DNA of 64,000 nt, from the NCBI RefSeq assembly GCF_008064635.1, contig NZ_VRYZ01000001.1, forward strand, positions 682,001-746,000. Direction: 5' to 3'. The position numbers and the translations under genes were made by a program. The notes below the pieces were generated by a model. The model was not told where the DNA came from. It did not search any database and saw only the letters and a list, made by a program, of their open reading frames with translations. The stretch comes from Parahaliea aestuarii (GTDB taxonomy: Bacteria; Pseudomonadota; Gammaproteobacteria; Pseudomonadales; Halieaceae). The number at the start of each line of letters is the position of its first letter. Position 1 is the first letter of the stretch. Positions 35,089 through 43,646 of this stretch are shown here, one piece after another.

Positions 35089-35579
35089 TGAAGAATGACG
35101 CCCGTACGGGGATACCTGGAGAACTGGATTTTCGTTCACCCGAATTCGACCTGTTCGCATCCCCTTTCTATCTGATTGCCCATGCCGATTTTCACTACCA
35201 CGAAGATTTGGACAGGGCGGCTGCCCGCTTCGGCCTCGACCGCACGGCCTACCGGCTGCTGACGACGCTGCACCGGAGGAGCCCGCTGAACATCAAGGAC
35301 CTGGCGCACTACGCGCTGGTCAAGCGCTCTACCGCTACCCGGGCCCTGACCCGCCTGAAAGATGCCGGGATGGTGTCGCAAAGTATAGATAGCACGGATT
35401 CGCGGATCGTGAATGTGAACCTGACAGAGCTGGGGCGCGAGACAGCGGGCAAGATACTGCAGCTGGGGGACCGGCAACTGGCCCGGGCGATCGAAGGTAT
35501 TAGTGAAGAGCGTCTGCGGGAGCTGACTACCACGCTGCGTCAGCTCGTTGTTAACCTGACCAAACTTCCCATCGATTGA
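35088..35579 (+). CDS. MarR family transcriptional regulator
   Basis: A 163-residue winged-helix dimeric regulator. Helical dimer parts are at the N- and C-terminus; the wing and recognition helix are visible as LNIKDLAHYALVKRSTATRA (about 67-86) and IDSTDSRIVNVNLTELG (about 103-119). MarR proteins usually repress neighbouring genes until a small ligand binds, so it is the likely switch for the peptidase cluster. An AT-rich inverted repeat lies upstream, and the start overlaps a 7-codon leader ORF. Confidence 0.88.
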   Translation: MKNDARTGIPGELDFRSPEFDLFASPFYLIAHADFHYHEDLDRAAARFGLDRTAYRLLTTLHRRSPLNIKDLAHYALVKRSTATRALTRLKDAGMVSQSIDSTDSRIVNVNLTELGRETAGKILQLGDRQLARAIEGISEERLRELTTTLRQLVVNLTKLPID

Positions 35580-35651
35580 ACACCCGGTATTCGCTGCCGG
35601 TGTCGATGGTGCTTATTCTGGCCAGTCTATGAGTAGTTGTGGGGTAGTCAT

Positions 35652-36914
35652 ATGTTGAACGCGCGGATCGTCGTCCTGCTGGTACTGGCGGTGGCAGCTT
35701 CCCTGTCTGCCATTGCCCGGGAGGGCATGACGATCAGCCCGCTGGAGGATGCCCTGGCGACTCCCGGTGTAAAGGCGGGGCTTGCGGCAATTGATGCCAG
35801 CCGGGATGACAGCGCGCGGCTCCTGGTCGAAATCGGTGGCATCGAATCACCCTCAGGACAGGAGCAACAACGCGCGGAGGCTGTCGCCCGCCATATGCAG
35901 GACATCGGCCTGAGCGACGTCACGGTGACCGATATCTGGAACGTTGTGGGGCGAATTCCCGGCCGCTCGGGTCAATCGGTGGTTTTCGTTTCCACGCTCG
36001 ATGACCTCGCGACGGTGGCCGAGCACCAGCGCTCGGCATCACAGCCCCTGCGAGTTGTGGGCGACAAGGTGCTGGGGCCCGGTAGCAACACCTCGCTGAC
36101 GACGGTGGCGCTCATGTCGGCGGCCAGTGCGCTGCTTGAGAGCGGCCTTCAGCCGGAGCACGATATCGTGTTTGCGGCGGCGGCACAGGAAGAGACGGGC
36201 CTGGGTGGAATGCGGGCGCTTTACCGGCAGCATCGCCAGCAAGCCATCGCCTTCGTCGATGTACTGGGCGAAGGCGAGGTGCTGGCCTATGGCGGGATCG
36301 GGATTCACTGGTGGAAAGTGACCGCCTACGGATCCCCGGGGCATACGCTCCACGGTGGGCTCCCCAATGTCAATCAGGCCATCGGTCGTGCGGTTGACAG
36401 GATTCTGATGCTGTCTCCACCCCTGGACAGCAACGGTGACCTGGCGCGGCTGAACATTGCGGTGATAGAAAGCGGCAGGGTGTTTAACCACAAGCCGGCA
36501 TCCGGCTGGTTCTCCCTCGATATCCGCGGGCTGACCGAAGAAATTATTGGCCGGCTCGAGGCTGGGGTACAGCGCGAGTTGGCTGCGATCGAGTCGGAGC
36601 TGGATGTGCGCTTTGAGCTGGAGGCGATAACCAACACCCCGCCGGGGCAGATTCCGGGAGCCAGGGAGTCAGCGCTGGTGCGGAATGCCCAGGCGATCTC
36701 GGCCTACCTTGGCAGTGAACCGACCCTGTCCAACAGTGGCTCATCGAATATGAACATCGCCGTTGCGGGTGGCACGCCCGCCATCCAGATCGGTGGTGAG
36801 CGCGGTGGCCGTCGAGGTTTCGCCGACGAGTGGGCCAGCCTTGACGTACTGCAGCGCACCGCCCGGCATGTGTTTCTGGCCTCAGTTACGCTCGGGCAAG
36901 CGATAGACGGTTAA
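35652..36914 (+). CDS. Exported M20-like protein with degenerate metal site
   Basis: A 420-residue protein with the M20 (peptidase T-like) fold: signal peptide (1-22, ending SAIA), catalytic-domain halves and an inserted dimerisation domain (WWKVTAYGSPGHTLHGG near 220). The di-zinc site is not standard: the HxD motif reads TLD (115-117), the bridging-Asp region reads GPGSNTSLTT (142-151) without an Asp, and the C-terminal histidine region reads FADEWASLD. Only the E180/E181 pair in QEETG is kept. It may bind peptides without cutting them, or use another site. ATG 35652 is preferred over TTG 35637 because the signal then begins directly. It is the last gene of the accessory block. Confidence 0.75.
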   Translation: MLNARIVVLLVLAVAASLSAIAREGMTISPLEDALATPGVKAGLAAIDASRDDSARLLVEIGGIESPSGQEQQRAEAVARHMQDIGLSDVTVTDIWNVVGRIPGRSGQSVVFVSTLDDLATVAEHQRSASQPLRVVGDKVLGPGSNTSLTTVALMSAASALLESGLQPEHDIVFAAAAQEETGLGGMRALYRQHRQQAIAFVDVLGEGEVLAYGGIGIHWWKVTAYGSPGHTLHGGLPNVNQAIGRAVDRILMLSPPLDSNGDLARLNIAVIESGRVFNHKPASGWFSLDIRGLTEEIIGRLEAGVQRELAAIESELDVRFELEAITNTPPGQIPGARESALVRNAQAISAYLGSEPTLSNSGSSNMNIAVAGGTPAIQIGGERGGRRGFADEWASLDVLQRTARHVFLASVTLGQAIDG

Positions 36915-37260
36915 TTGCGCCCGTCTGGCGGCGGGCCGTTCTTGATTCTTACCCCGGGCCGAACCTTTTTCGACCTCACTTTACTCCCGATCCTGGCGAA
37001 TGCGGGTACAACCCGCTGAGCGCGCACAATTGCTTGTGGTTTAGATGGGTCCAGGCCCTCTGTATATACCGTTTCGGCACCCTGCCACTTCCACAAAAGA
37101 AGAAAATATACTGAAACTTAAAGTAACTTGTGAGCAAGTGCGGGTACACGCATGTTTTGCGTAATCTTTGTCCACATATAGATACCCCAGAGCGCGGCGA
37201 GAACTGCCCCAACCTCCGCTAATTCACTGAAATTACAACGTTTTTTTGCGAATGGCTCGC

Positions 37261-37290
37261 TTGACACCCTGTTCAGGGCGGACCTATAGT
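37261..37290 (+). promoter_or_regulatory. Promoter of mraZ and the dcw cluster
   Basis: Consensus TTGACA (37261-37266), 18-base spacer, TATAGT (37285-37290). Transcription would start near 37297, right at the first MraZ box. Confidence 0.75.
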
Positions 37291-37299
37291 GTCGCAAAG

Positions 37300-37333
37300 T
37301 GGGAATAAGTGGATAAATTTGGTTTTTTGTGGG
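37300..37333 (+). promoter_or_regulatory. Four MraZ-type TGGN boxes with 10-bp spacing
   Basis: TGGG (37300), TGGA (37310), TGGT (37320) and TGGG (37330) repeat every 10 bases. MraZ binds direct repeats of TGGGN separated by 5 bases, the same period, and represses its own operon. The boxes cover the start of the transcript. Confidence 0.7.
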
Positions 37334-37365
37334 ATTAGAGAACCAAATAAGTGGGGAAAACGATC

Positions 37366-37821
37366 ATGTTCCGCGGTGTGCAGCACATCAATATGGACGC
37401 GAAGGGGCGCCTGGCCATGCCAGCGCGCCAGCGCGAGCCATTGCTGTCGCTGTGCGAGGGACAGATCGTGGTCACCATCGATACCCAGACCCGCTGCCTG
37501 GTGATCTATCCCCTGCCCGAATGGGAGCGCGTCGAGGAGCAAATCCAGGCACTGCCTGCACTCAACAAGGCCACCAAGCGCTTCCAGCGCCTGATACTGG
37601 GCTACGCCACCGATATCGAGCTGGACGGCAACGGTCGTATGTTGCTGCCCCAGTCACTGCGCGACTATGCCGGGCTGGAGAAGAAGCTGGTGCTGGTGGG
37701 GCAGGGCAAGAAAATGGAGCTCTGGTCCGAGGCGCTGTGGCAGGCCGAGTGTGAGCAGGCTCTGGAGGAGTCCGGCCCCGACGCCGAACTGCCCGCAGAA
37801 TTGCTGTCGCTGACCCTGTAG
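37366..37821 (+). CDS. mraZ: Transcriptional regulator MraZ
   Basis: DNA-binding AbrB-like protein with two MraZ repeats that controls the division and cell wall cluster. The 151 residues contain both DxxGR(L/M)xxP signatures: DAKGRLAMPARQR at 11-23 and DGNGRMLLPQSLR near 90. ATG 37366 has GGGGAAAA upstream; a GTG five codons earlier is less likely. It is the first gene of the dcw cluster. Confidence 0.97.
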   Translation: MFRGVQHINMDAKGRLAMPARQREPLLSLCEGQIVVTIDTQTRCLVIYPLPEWERVEEQIQALPALNKATKRFQRLILGYATDIELDGNGRMLLPQSLRDYAGLEKKLVLVGQGKKMELWSEALWQAECEQALEESGPDAELPAELLSLTL

Positions 37822-37830
37822 GTGAGTGGT

Positions 37831-38748
37831 ATGCACGAAACGGTGATGTTACGAGAAGCGGTAGACGCTCTGGTGACAACCAGCAGCGGTTGCTATGTGG
37901 ACGGCACCTTCGGGCGTGGCGGGCACAGCCGCGCGGTGCTGGCGGCATTAGATGCAAACGGCCGGCTGGTCGGTGTGGATAAAGATCCCGCCGCCGCCGC
38001 GGAGGCCGAACAGTTGGCGATGAGCGAACCCCGCTTCAGCTTTTACCACGGGTCCTTCGCTCAGCTTCCCCGTCAACTGCGTGGGATGGGGATCGACGCA
38101 GTTGACGGTATTCTTCTGGACCTGGGGGTTTCCAGCCCCCAGCTTGACGAGGCGGAGCGCGGCTTCAGCTTCCAGCACGACGGCCCCCTCGATATGCGCA
38201 TGGACACCAGCAGTGGCGAAACCGCCGCCGAGTGGCTTGCCCGCGCCGACGAGTCGGACATCGCCGATGTGCTGTACGACTACGGCGAAGAGCGCTTTTC
38301 CCGCCGTATTGCCCGGGCCATCGTCGCGCAGCGCGCTATCGACCCCATCGTTACCACCGGCCGGCTGGCGACTATCGTGTCCGAGGCCAATCCGCGCTGG
38401 GAAAAGCACAAGCACCCGGCCACTCGCTCGTTCCAGGCCATCCGGATTTTTATCAACCGCGAACTCGAAGACCTGCAGGATCTGCTGGGCGAGGCCCTGG
38501 ACCTGCTCGTTGAGGGCGGTCGGCTGGTCGTGATCAGCTTCCACTCGCTGGAGGATCGCATCGTGAAGCGCTACATGCGCGATATGGCGCGTGGCGAACA
38601 GTTGCCGCCCGGTGTTCCGGTGCGCGACAGCGCACTCAACCGCCGCATGAAACTGGTGGGCAAGGCCGTGCGCGCCAGCAAGGACGAGGTGGCGGTCAAT
38701 GTGCGCGCCCGCAGTGCAATCATGCGCGTGGCGGAGAAAATCGCCTGA
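37831..38748 (+). CDS. rsmH: 16S rRNA (cytosine-1402 N4)-methyltransferase
   Basis: SAM-dependent enzyme (RsmH/MraW) that N4-methylates C1402 of 16S rRNA, the same nucleotide that RsmI modifies at the ribose. The 305 residues have [39 protein letters not shown] and the C-terminal [16 protein letters not shown] 37831 is preferred over GTG 37822 because AGGTGAG lies just before it. Its stop overlaps ftsL by one base. Confidence 0.96.
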   Translation: MHETVMLREAVDALVTTSSGCYVDGTFGRGGHSRAVLAALDANGRLVGVDKDPAAAAEAEQLAMSEPRFSFYHGSFAQLPRQLRGMGIDAVDGILLDLGVSSPQLDEAERGFSFQHDGPLDMRMDTSSGETAAEWLARADESDIADVLYDYGEERFSRRIARAIVAQRAIDPIVTTGRLATIVSEANPRWEKHKHPATRSFQAIRIFINRELEDLQDLLGEALDLLVEGGRLVVISFHSLEDRIVKRYMRDMARGEQLPPGVPVRDSALNRRMKLVGKAVRASKDEVAVNVRARSAIMRVAEKIA

Positions 38749-39059
38749 TGGCCGCACGCAAGCACATTGCCGGCCTCGACCCCGCGGAGAACCGGGCGCT
38801 GAACCTGCTGGTATCGCTCTGCCTGGGAGCCGTGGTGCTGTCCGCCTTTCTGGTGATTCACTCCTCCCACGCCTGCCGCGGTCTCTACGCCGAGTTGCAG
38901 GCACTGGAGGCCGATCAGTGGTTCCTGCAGGAGGATTACAGCCGCCTGTTGCTGGAAGAGAGCACCTGGGCCTCCCACCACCGGGTGGAAAAGGTCGCCA
39001 CTGACGAGCTGGACATGCACTCCCCGCGCATGCAGGAACTCAAGGTGGTAACGCCGTGA
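38748..39059 (+). CDS. ftsL: Cell division protein FtsL
   Basis: Small bitopic division protein that forms a complex with FtsB and FtsQ. The 103 residues have a cytoplasmic tail, one membrane helix (about 18-40) and a periplasmic coiled coil (LYAELQALEADQWFLQEDYSRLLLEE in part), ending with the RVEKVATDELDM pattern typical of FtsL. It overlaps both rsmH and ftsI. Confidence 0.93.
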   Translation: MAARKHIAGLDPAENRALNLLVSLCLGAVVLSAFLVIHSSHACRGLYAELQALEADQWFLQEDYSRLLLEESTWASHHRVEKVATDELDMHSPRMQELKVVTP

Positions 39060-40789
39060 GCCGCCGGCTTCGCCAGTCTTCGGTGGGCGCCTGGCGCTTC
39101 TACCTGGTTGCGGCGGTGCTGCTGGCCCTGCTGGGCCTGCTGCTGGGCCGTATACTGATGCTGCAGGTAGTCACCAGCGATCGCGGCCGCGAGTTCCTGC
39201 AGGATCAGGGCGAGATGCGCGCTGTCCGCACCGCCGAGATTCCCGCCTACCGCGGCCTGATTACCGACCGCCGCGGCGAGCCTCTGGCAGTCAGCACTCC
39301 GGTCATTTCCATCTGGGCCGACCCCTCCCTTCTCGGTGGTTCCGATCGTCTGCCCGAGCTGGCGCAGGCCCTGGGCATGCCCCTGTCGGAACTGGACGAG
39401 CGTCTGGCGCGCTACGCCGGCAAGCGCTTCATGTACCTGCAGCGCCACCGGGTACCGGCCGAGGCGCGGGAAATACTGGCGCGGCGCATTCCCGGTGTCT
39501 ACGGCGAGCGCGAGTACCAGCGTTACTACCCGGCGGGCGAAGTGGCTGCCCAGCTGGTGGGCTTTACCAATGTCGACGGCTCCGGTATCGCCGGCCTGGA
39601 GCTGTCCTACGAAGACTGGTTGCGCGGCATCCCGGGCAAAAAACAGTACATCAAGGATTTGCACGGCGATGCGGTGCGCGATATCGGCGTGCTGGAACCG
39701 GCCCGTCCCGGTCGCGACCTGCGCCTGTCCATCGATCTGCGCCTGCAGGTATTGCAGCATCGCGAACTGCAGCGGGCGGTGGCCCAGACCGGCGCCGACT
39801 CCGGTACCGTGGTGACCCTCGACGCACACAGTGGCGAAGTGCTGGCGATGGTGAGCTACCCGGTCTACAACCCCAACAGTCGCAGGAACATCGACCCCGG
39901 TAGCACCCGCAACCGGGCCATGACCGACGAGTACGAGCCCGGTTCCACCATGAAGCCGCTGACCCTGGTAGCGGCATTGGAAAGCGGGCGCTACACCACT
40001 GACACCGTCATCGATACCTCGCCGGGCCGCATCCGCGTCGGTCGCAAGACTTTGCCCGATCCGCGCAACTACGGCGAGATTACTGTGTCGCGGGTCATCG
40101 AAAAATCCAGCCAGGTCGGGGTGACCAAGATCGCCCTGGATATTGGCCACGAACCGGTGTGGAAGGTGTTCCAGCGCCTGGGCATCGGCCAGCCGCTGGG
40201 TACCGGCTTCCCCGGGGAGCAGAGCGGCCTGCTGCCCAGTCGCCCGCGCTGGCGCCCCATCGAGGAGGTCACCCTGGCCTTCGGCTATGGCCTGACCGTG
40301 ACCCCGCTGCAACTGGCCCGCGCCTACACCGTGTTCGCCAATGGCGGTGTGCTGCGGCCGGTATCGTTGCTGGCGCTGGACGGGGGTGAGCTGCCCGAGG
40401 GGCAGCAGGTTATCTCGCCGGACATCGCGGCCGATGTACTCACGGTGCTTGAACGGGTGACCGGTGAACATGGCACTGCCCGTCGCGCCCGCGTTGAGGG
40501 CTACGCGGTGGGCGGCAAGACCGGCACCGTGCACCAGGTGGGCGCCCAGGGTTATATCGATGACAAGTACCGCGCACTGTTCGCCGGCGTTGCACCGGCC
40601 CACGACCCGCGCATTGTCACCGTAGTGGTATTGAATGGCCCGAAGGGCGACGAGTACGGTGGCGGCGCGGTGGCCGCGCCGGTGTTCTCGCGGGTGGCCA
40701 GCGGTGCGCTGCGCCTGTTAAACGTTGTGCCAGACGCGCCCGAAGCGGTGGTCGCCGCGGCACCGGGCCGCCCGGGAGGTGCTGTGTGA
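39056..40789 (+). CDS. ftsI: Septal peptidoglycan transpeptidase FtsI (PBP3)
   Basis: Class B penicillin-binding protein that cross-links septal peptidoglycan with FtsW. The 577 residues start at GTG 39056 (overlap with ftsL): membrane anchor about 14-36, pedestal domain (AYRGLITDRRGEPLAVS) and transpeptidase domain with nucleophile S297 in STMK and K488 in KTGT. The second motif, normally SxN, reads S351-S352-Q353 (codon CAG at 40112), which is unusual for PBP3. The stop overlaps the region upstream of murE. Confidence 0.96.
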   Translation: MSRRLRQSSVGAWRFYLVAAVLLALLGLLLGRILMLQVVTSDRGREFLQDQGEMRAVRTAEIPAYRGLITDRRGEPLAVSTPVISIWADPSLLGGSDRLPELAQALGMPLSELDERLARYAGKRFMYLQRHRVPAEAREILARRIPGVYGEREYQRYYPAGEVAAQLVGFTNVDGSGIAGLELSYEDWLRGIPGKKQYIKDLHGDAVRDIGVLEPARPGRDLRLSIDLRLQVLQHRELQRAVAQTGADSGTVVTLDAHSGEVLAMVSYPVYNPNSRRNIDPGSTRNRAMTDEYEPGSTMKPLTLVAALESGRYTTDTVIDTSPGRIRVGRKTLPDPRNYGEITVSRVIEKSSQVGVTKIALDIGHEPVWKVFQRLGIGQPLGTGFPGEQSGLLPSRPRWRPIEEVTLAFGYGLTVTPLQLARAYTVFANGGVLRPVSLLALDGGELPEGQQVISPDIAADVLTVLERVTGEHGTARRARVEGYAVGGKTGTVHQVGAQGYIDDKYRALFAGVAPAHDPRIVTVVVLNGPKGDEYGGGAVAAPVFSRVASGALRLLNVVPDAPEAVVAAAPGRPGGAV

Positions 40790-42273
40790 TGATGGCTCCC
40801 GCGCAACCGGTAGCGACGGATTGCTCCCTGGCCTGGCTGCTGGAGCGCGATCTCGCTGTCGATGCCCGCATCAGCGGTATCTGCCTGGATAGCCGCCGCG
40901 TGCAGGCCGGCGATCTGTTCCTGGCGATAGCAGGGGCTGCCCACGATGGACGCGCATTCATCGAGCAGGCGGTTGCCAGCGGCGCCGCAGCCGTGGTTGC
41001 CGACGCGCCGGTGGCAGGCTTTGTCGAAGCCATACCCGTCCCGCTGATTGAAATCCCGGACCTTTCTCAAGAGGCGGGGGCCATCGCCGCCCGCTTCTAC
41101 GGTGACCCCACCCGGACGATGCGCGTGGTGGGTGTCACCGGCACCAATGGCAAAACCACGACTTCGCGACTGGTGGCCCAGCTGCTGCGCGCCGGGGGCC
41201 GCCCCTGCGGGGTCATCGGCACACTCGGCGCCACTCTGGACGACAGCATCGCCGAGGCCGTCAACACCACGCCGGACCCGGTGGGTCTGCAGGCCTGCTT
41301 CGCCGACTGGCGCGAGCGCGGGGTGCTGGACGCTGCCATGGAGGTCTCTTCCCACGCTCTGGTGCAGGGCAGGGTGGCCGGTGTGCAGTTCGAGACGGCG
41401 GTGTTCACCAACCTGTCCCGCGACCATCTGGATTACCACGGCGACATGGACTCCTACGCAAGCGCCAAGCTGCGCCTGTTCGCTAGCGAAGGCTTGCGGC
41501 ACGCGCTGGTCAATCACGACGATGCCTACGGCTCGGTGTTTCGCGCAGCAGCCGGAGCAAAAGCCGTCCTGACTTACTCCGCCGCCGGTGATCGCGCGGC
41601 AGACCTGTATATCGACAACCTGCAACACAGTGCCGATGGCGCCCGCGGCAGGCTGCACACCCCCTGGGGTGATGGCGAGTTTGTGTCGCCCCTGCCGGGC
41701 GTTTTCAATGTCGCCAACCTGATGGCGGCGGTGGGCTGTGCGGTACTGGCCGGGCAGCAACTGGACACGGTGCTGGGCCGCCTGCCGCAACTACAGCCGG
41801 TGCCGGGGCGCCTGCAGAGCGTGGCAAACGAACACGGCCTGCAGGTGCTGGTGGACTACGCCCACACACCCGATGCGCTGGAACAGGTGCTGCGTGCACT
41901 GCGCCCCAATGTTGCCGGCCGCCTGATCACGGTGGTCGGTTGCGGCGGTGACCGCGATGCCGGCAAGCGTCCGGTGATGGGCCGCCTGGCCTGCGAACTG
42001 TCGGACGCGGTAGTGATTACCAGTGACAACCCGCGCGGCGAAGATCCGGAGGCCATCATCGACGACATTGCCGCCGGTTGTATCGGCAGCTTCCAGCGCG
42101 AGGCCGACCGCGCCAGCGCCATCGCCCTGGCAATTGCCTCCGCCGGCCCCGGCGACTGCGTGCTGATTGCCGGCAAGGGCCACGAGGACTACCAGATTAT
42201 CGAGGGGCAGCGCTTGCACTTCTCCGACGTTGAGCAGGCTCAACAGGCATTGTCACGGAGGACGCGGTCATGA
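40789..42273 (+). CDS. murE: UDP-MurNAc-L-Ala-D-Glu:meso-diaminopimelate ligase
   Basis: Cytoplasmic ATP-dependent ligase adding the third residue of the stem peptide. The 494 residues have the P-loop VTGTNGKTTTSRLVA (about 113-127) and the DNPR motif in SDNPRGEDP, which indicates meso-diaminopimelate rather than lysine. ATG 40789 is preferred because GGAGGT lies 8 bases ahead; GTG 40786 is possible. The last bases overlap murF (ATGA). Confidence 0.96.
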   Translation: MMAPAQPVATDCSLAWLLERDLAVDARISGICLDSRRVQAGDLFLAIAGAAHDGRAFIEQAVASGAAAVVADAPVAGFVEAIPVPLIEIPDLSQEAGAIAARFYGDPTRTMRVVGVTGTNGKTTTSRLVAQLLRAGGRPCGVIGTLGATLDDSIAEAVNTTPDPVGLQACFADWRERGVLDAAMEVSSHALVQGRVAGVQFETAVFTNLSRDHLDYHGDMDSYASAKLRLFASEGLRHALVNHDDAYGSVFRAAAGAKAVLTYSAAGDRAADLYIDNLQHSADGARGRLHTPWGDGEFVSPLPGVFNVANLMAAVGCAVLAGQQLDTVLGRLPQLQPVPGRLQSVANEHGLQVLVDYAHTPDALEQVLRALRPNVAGRLITVVGCGGDRDAGKRPVMGRLACELSDAVVITSDNPRGEDPEAIIDDIAAGCIGSFQREADRASAIALAIASAGPGDCVLIAGKGHEDYQIIEGQRLHFSDVEQAQQALSRRTRS

Positions 42274-43646
42274 TGCGCACCTTCACCCTGTCTGAACTGT
42301 GCGGCCCGCTCGGGGGGCAACTGCTTGGCGCCGATGTCGGCTTCAGCGCCGTCTCTACCGACAGCCGCAAAGCCCTTGATGGCCAGCTGTTTGTCGCCCT
42401 GAGCGGCGAGCGCTTTGACGGCCACGACTACCTGTCGGTGGCGCGCGACGGCGGTGCCGCCGCAGCCCTGGTCAGCCGCCGGGTCGATGCCGGCTTGCCA
42501 CTGGTGCTGGTGGACGACACCCAGCGCGCCCTCGGCTATCTCGGCGCCTGCAACCGGGCCCTGTACCGCAACCCGCTGGTGGCCATTACCGGCAGCAGCG
42601 GAAAAACCACCGTGAAAAACCTGGTGAATGCGGTGCTGTCCCAGCGCGGCAACACCCTGGCCACCGAAGGCAACCTGAACAACGAAATCGGCGTGCCCCT
42701 CACCCTGCTGCGGCTGACGCCGGAGCACGATTTTGCGGTGGTGGAGATGGGTGCCGCAAAGGCGGGCGACATCGCCTGGCTGTGCGAGCTGGGCAAGCCC
42801 GATGTAGCTGTGCTGCTCAATGCCATGCCGGCCCACCTGCAGGGTTTTGGCTCGGTGGACGAAGTGGCGCAGGCCAAGGGCGAGATCTACGATGGCCTCG
42901 GCGGCAACGGCACGGCTGTGATCAACGCCGACTCCGAGTACGCCAGTCGCTGGCGCAAACGCGCCGGCACGGCGACCGTGCTGGACTACGGCCTGCAAAA
43001 ATCCGCCGCCATCAGCGCCAACAACATCAGTAGCCGCGGCACCGCCGGTATCAGCTTCATTGCCAGCACCCCGGCGGGGGATGCGCCAGTGGCATTGCGT
43101 TTGCCCGGCCTGCACAACGTGTCCAACGCCCTGGCCGCCATCGCCGTGGGTCTGGCCTGCGAATTGAGCCTGACGGAAATCACTGCCGGCCTGGCCTCGG
43201 TCACCCCGGTGCCGGGTCGCCTGGCGGTGAGTCGCGGTCGCGACGGCTGCACGCTGATCGATGACTGTTACAACGCCAACCCCGGTTCCGTGCGCGCCGC
43301 TATCGACCTGCTGGCGGATTGCGAAGGCCGGCGCACCCTGATGCTGGGCGCCATGCGGGAGCTCGGTGACGAGTCCGAGGAGTTGCACCGGCAAATGGGT
43401 GAATACGCCCGGCAGCGGGGAATCGACGGATTCTGGGGGGTCGGCGAGGAACTGGCGCCGGCCGTGCAGGCATTTGGCAAGGGCGGGCGCCACTTCGACG
43501 ATCGCGCGGCCGCGGCAGCGGCGCTGCCCGGTGCCTTTGGCAGTGACGATACCGTGCTGGTCAAAGGGTCCCGCGGCGCTGCCATGGAACGGCTGCTGGC
43601 CGAACTTCAGGAACAGGACGAGGGGGCGAGCCGCCAACCATGTTGA
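42270..43646 (+). CDS. murF: UDP-MurNAc-tripeptide:D-Ala-D-Ala ligase
   Basis: ATP-dependent ligase that completes the pentapeptide precursor with D-Ala-D-Ala. The 458 residues show the P-loop [14 protein letters not shown] near 106, [12 protein letters not shown] and [15 protein letters not shown] in the C-terminal domain. It starts inside the murE stop and overlaps mraY by 7 bases. Confidence 0.96.
   Translation: MMRTFTLSELCGPLGGQLLGADVGFSAVSTDSRKALDGQLFVALSGERFDGHDYLSVARDGGAAAALVSRRVDAGLPLVLVDDTQRALGYLGACNRALYRNPLVAITGSSGKTTVKNLVNAVLSQRGNTLATEGNLNNEIGVPLTLLRLTPEHDFAVVEMGAAKAGDIAWLCELGKPDVAVLLNAMPAHLQGFGSVDEVAQAKGEIYDGLGGNGTAVINADSEYASRWRKRAGTATVLDYGLQKSAAISANNISSRGTAGISFIASTPAGDAPVALRLPGLHNVSNALAAIAVGLACELSLTEITAGLASVTPVPGRLAVSRGRDGCTLIDDCYNANPGSVRAAIDLLADCEGRRTLMLGAMRELGDESEELHRQMGEYARQRGIDGFWGVGEELAPAVQAFGKGGRHFDDRAAAAAALPGAFGSDDTVLVKGSRGAAMERLLAELQEQDEGASRQPC

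Larger units (their letters stand above)
36915..37365. other. Intergenic region between the accessory block and the dcw cluster
   Basis: No gene seen in 451 bases. It contains a small hairpin GCGGGT-ACA-ACCCGC (37001-37017), an AT-rich stretch (37080-37180), then the mraZ promoter and MraZ boxes. The right edge of the inserted block must lie in here, but no repeat of the rnpB 3' end is found. Confidence 0.7.

Noticed and set aside
13331-37000. Integrase, transposase or tRNA gene marking the accessory block
   Set aside because: None is visible on either strand; the mobile origin rests only on the rnpB repeat and on the position between rnpB and mraZ.
37168-37176. TTGTCCACA, close to a DnaA box
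   Set aside because: It has a mismatch to the TTWTNCACA consensus and there is no cluster of boxes, so no origin or DnaA control can be claimed.
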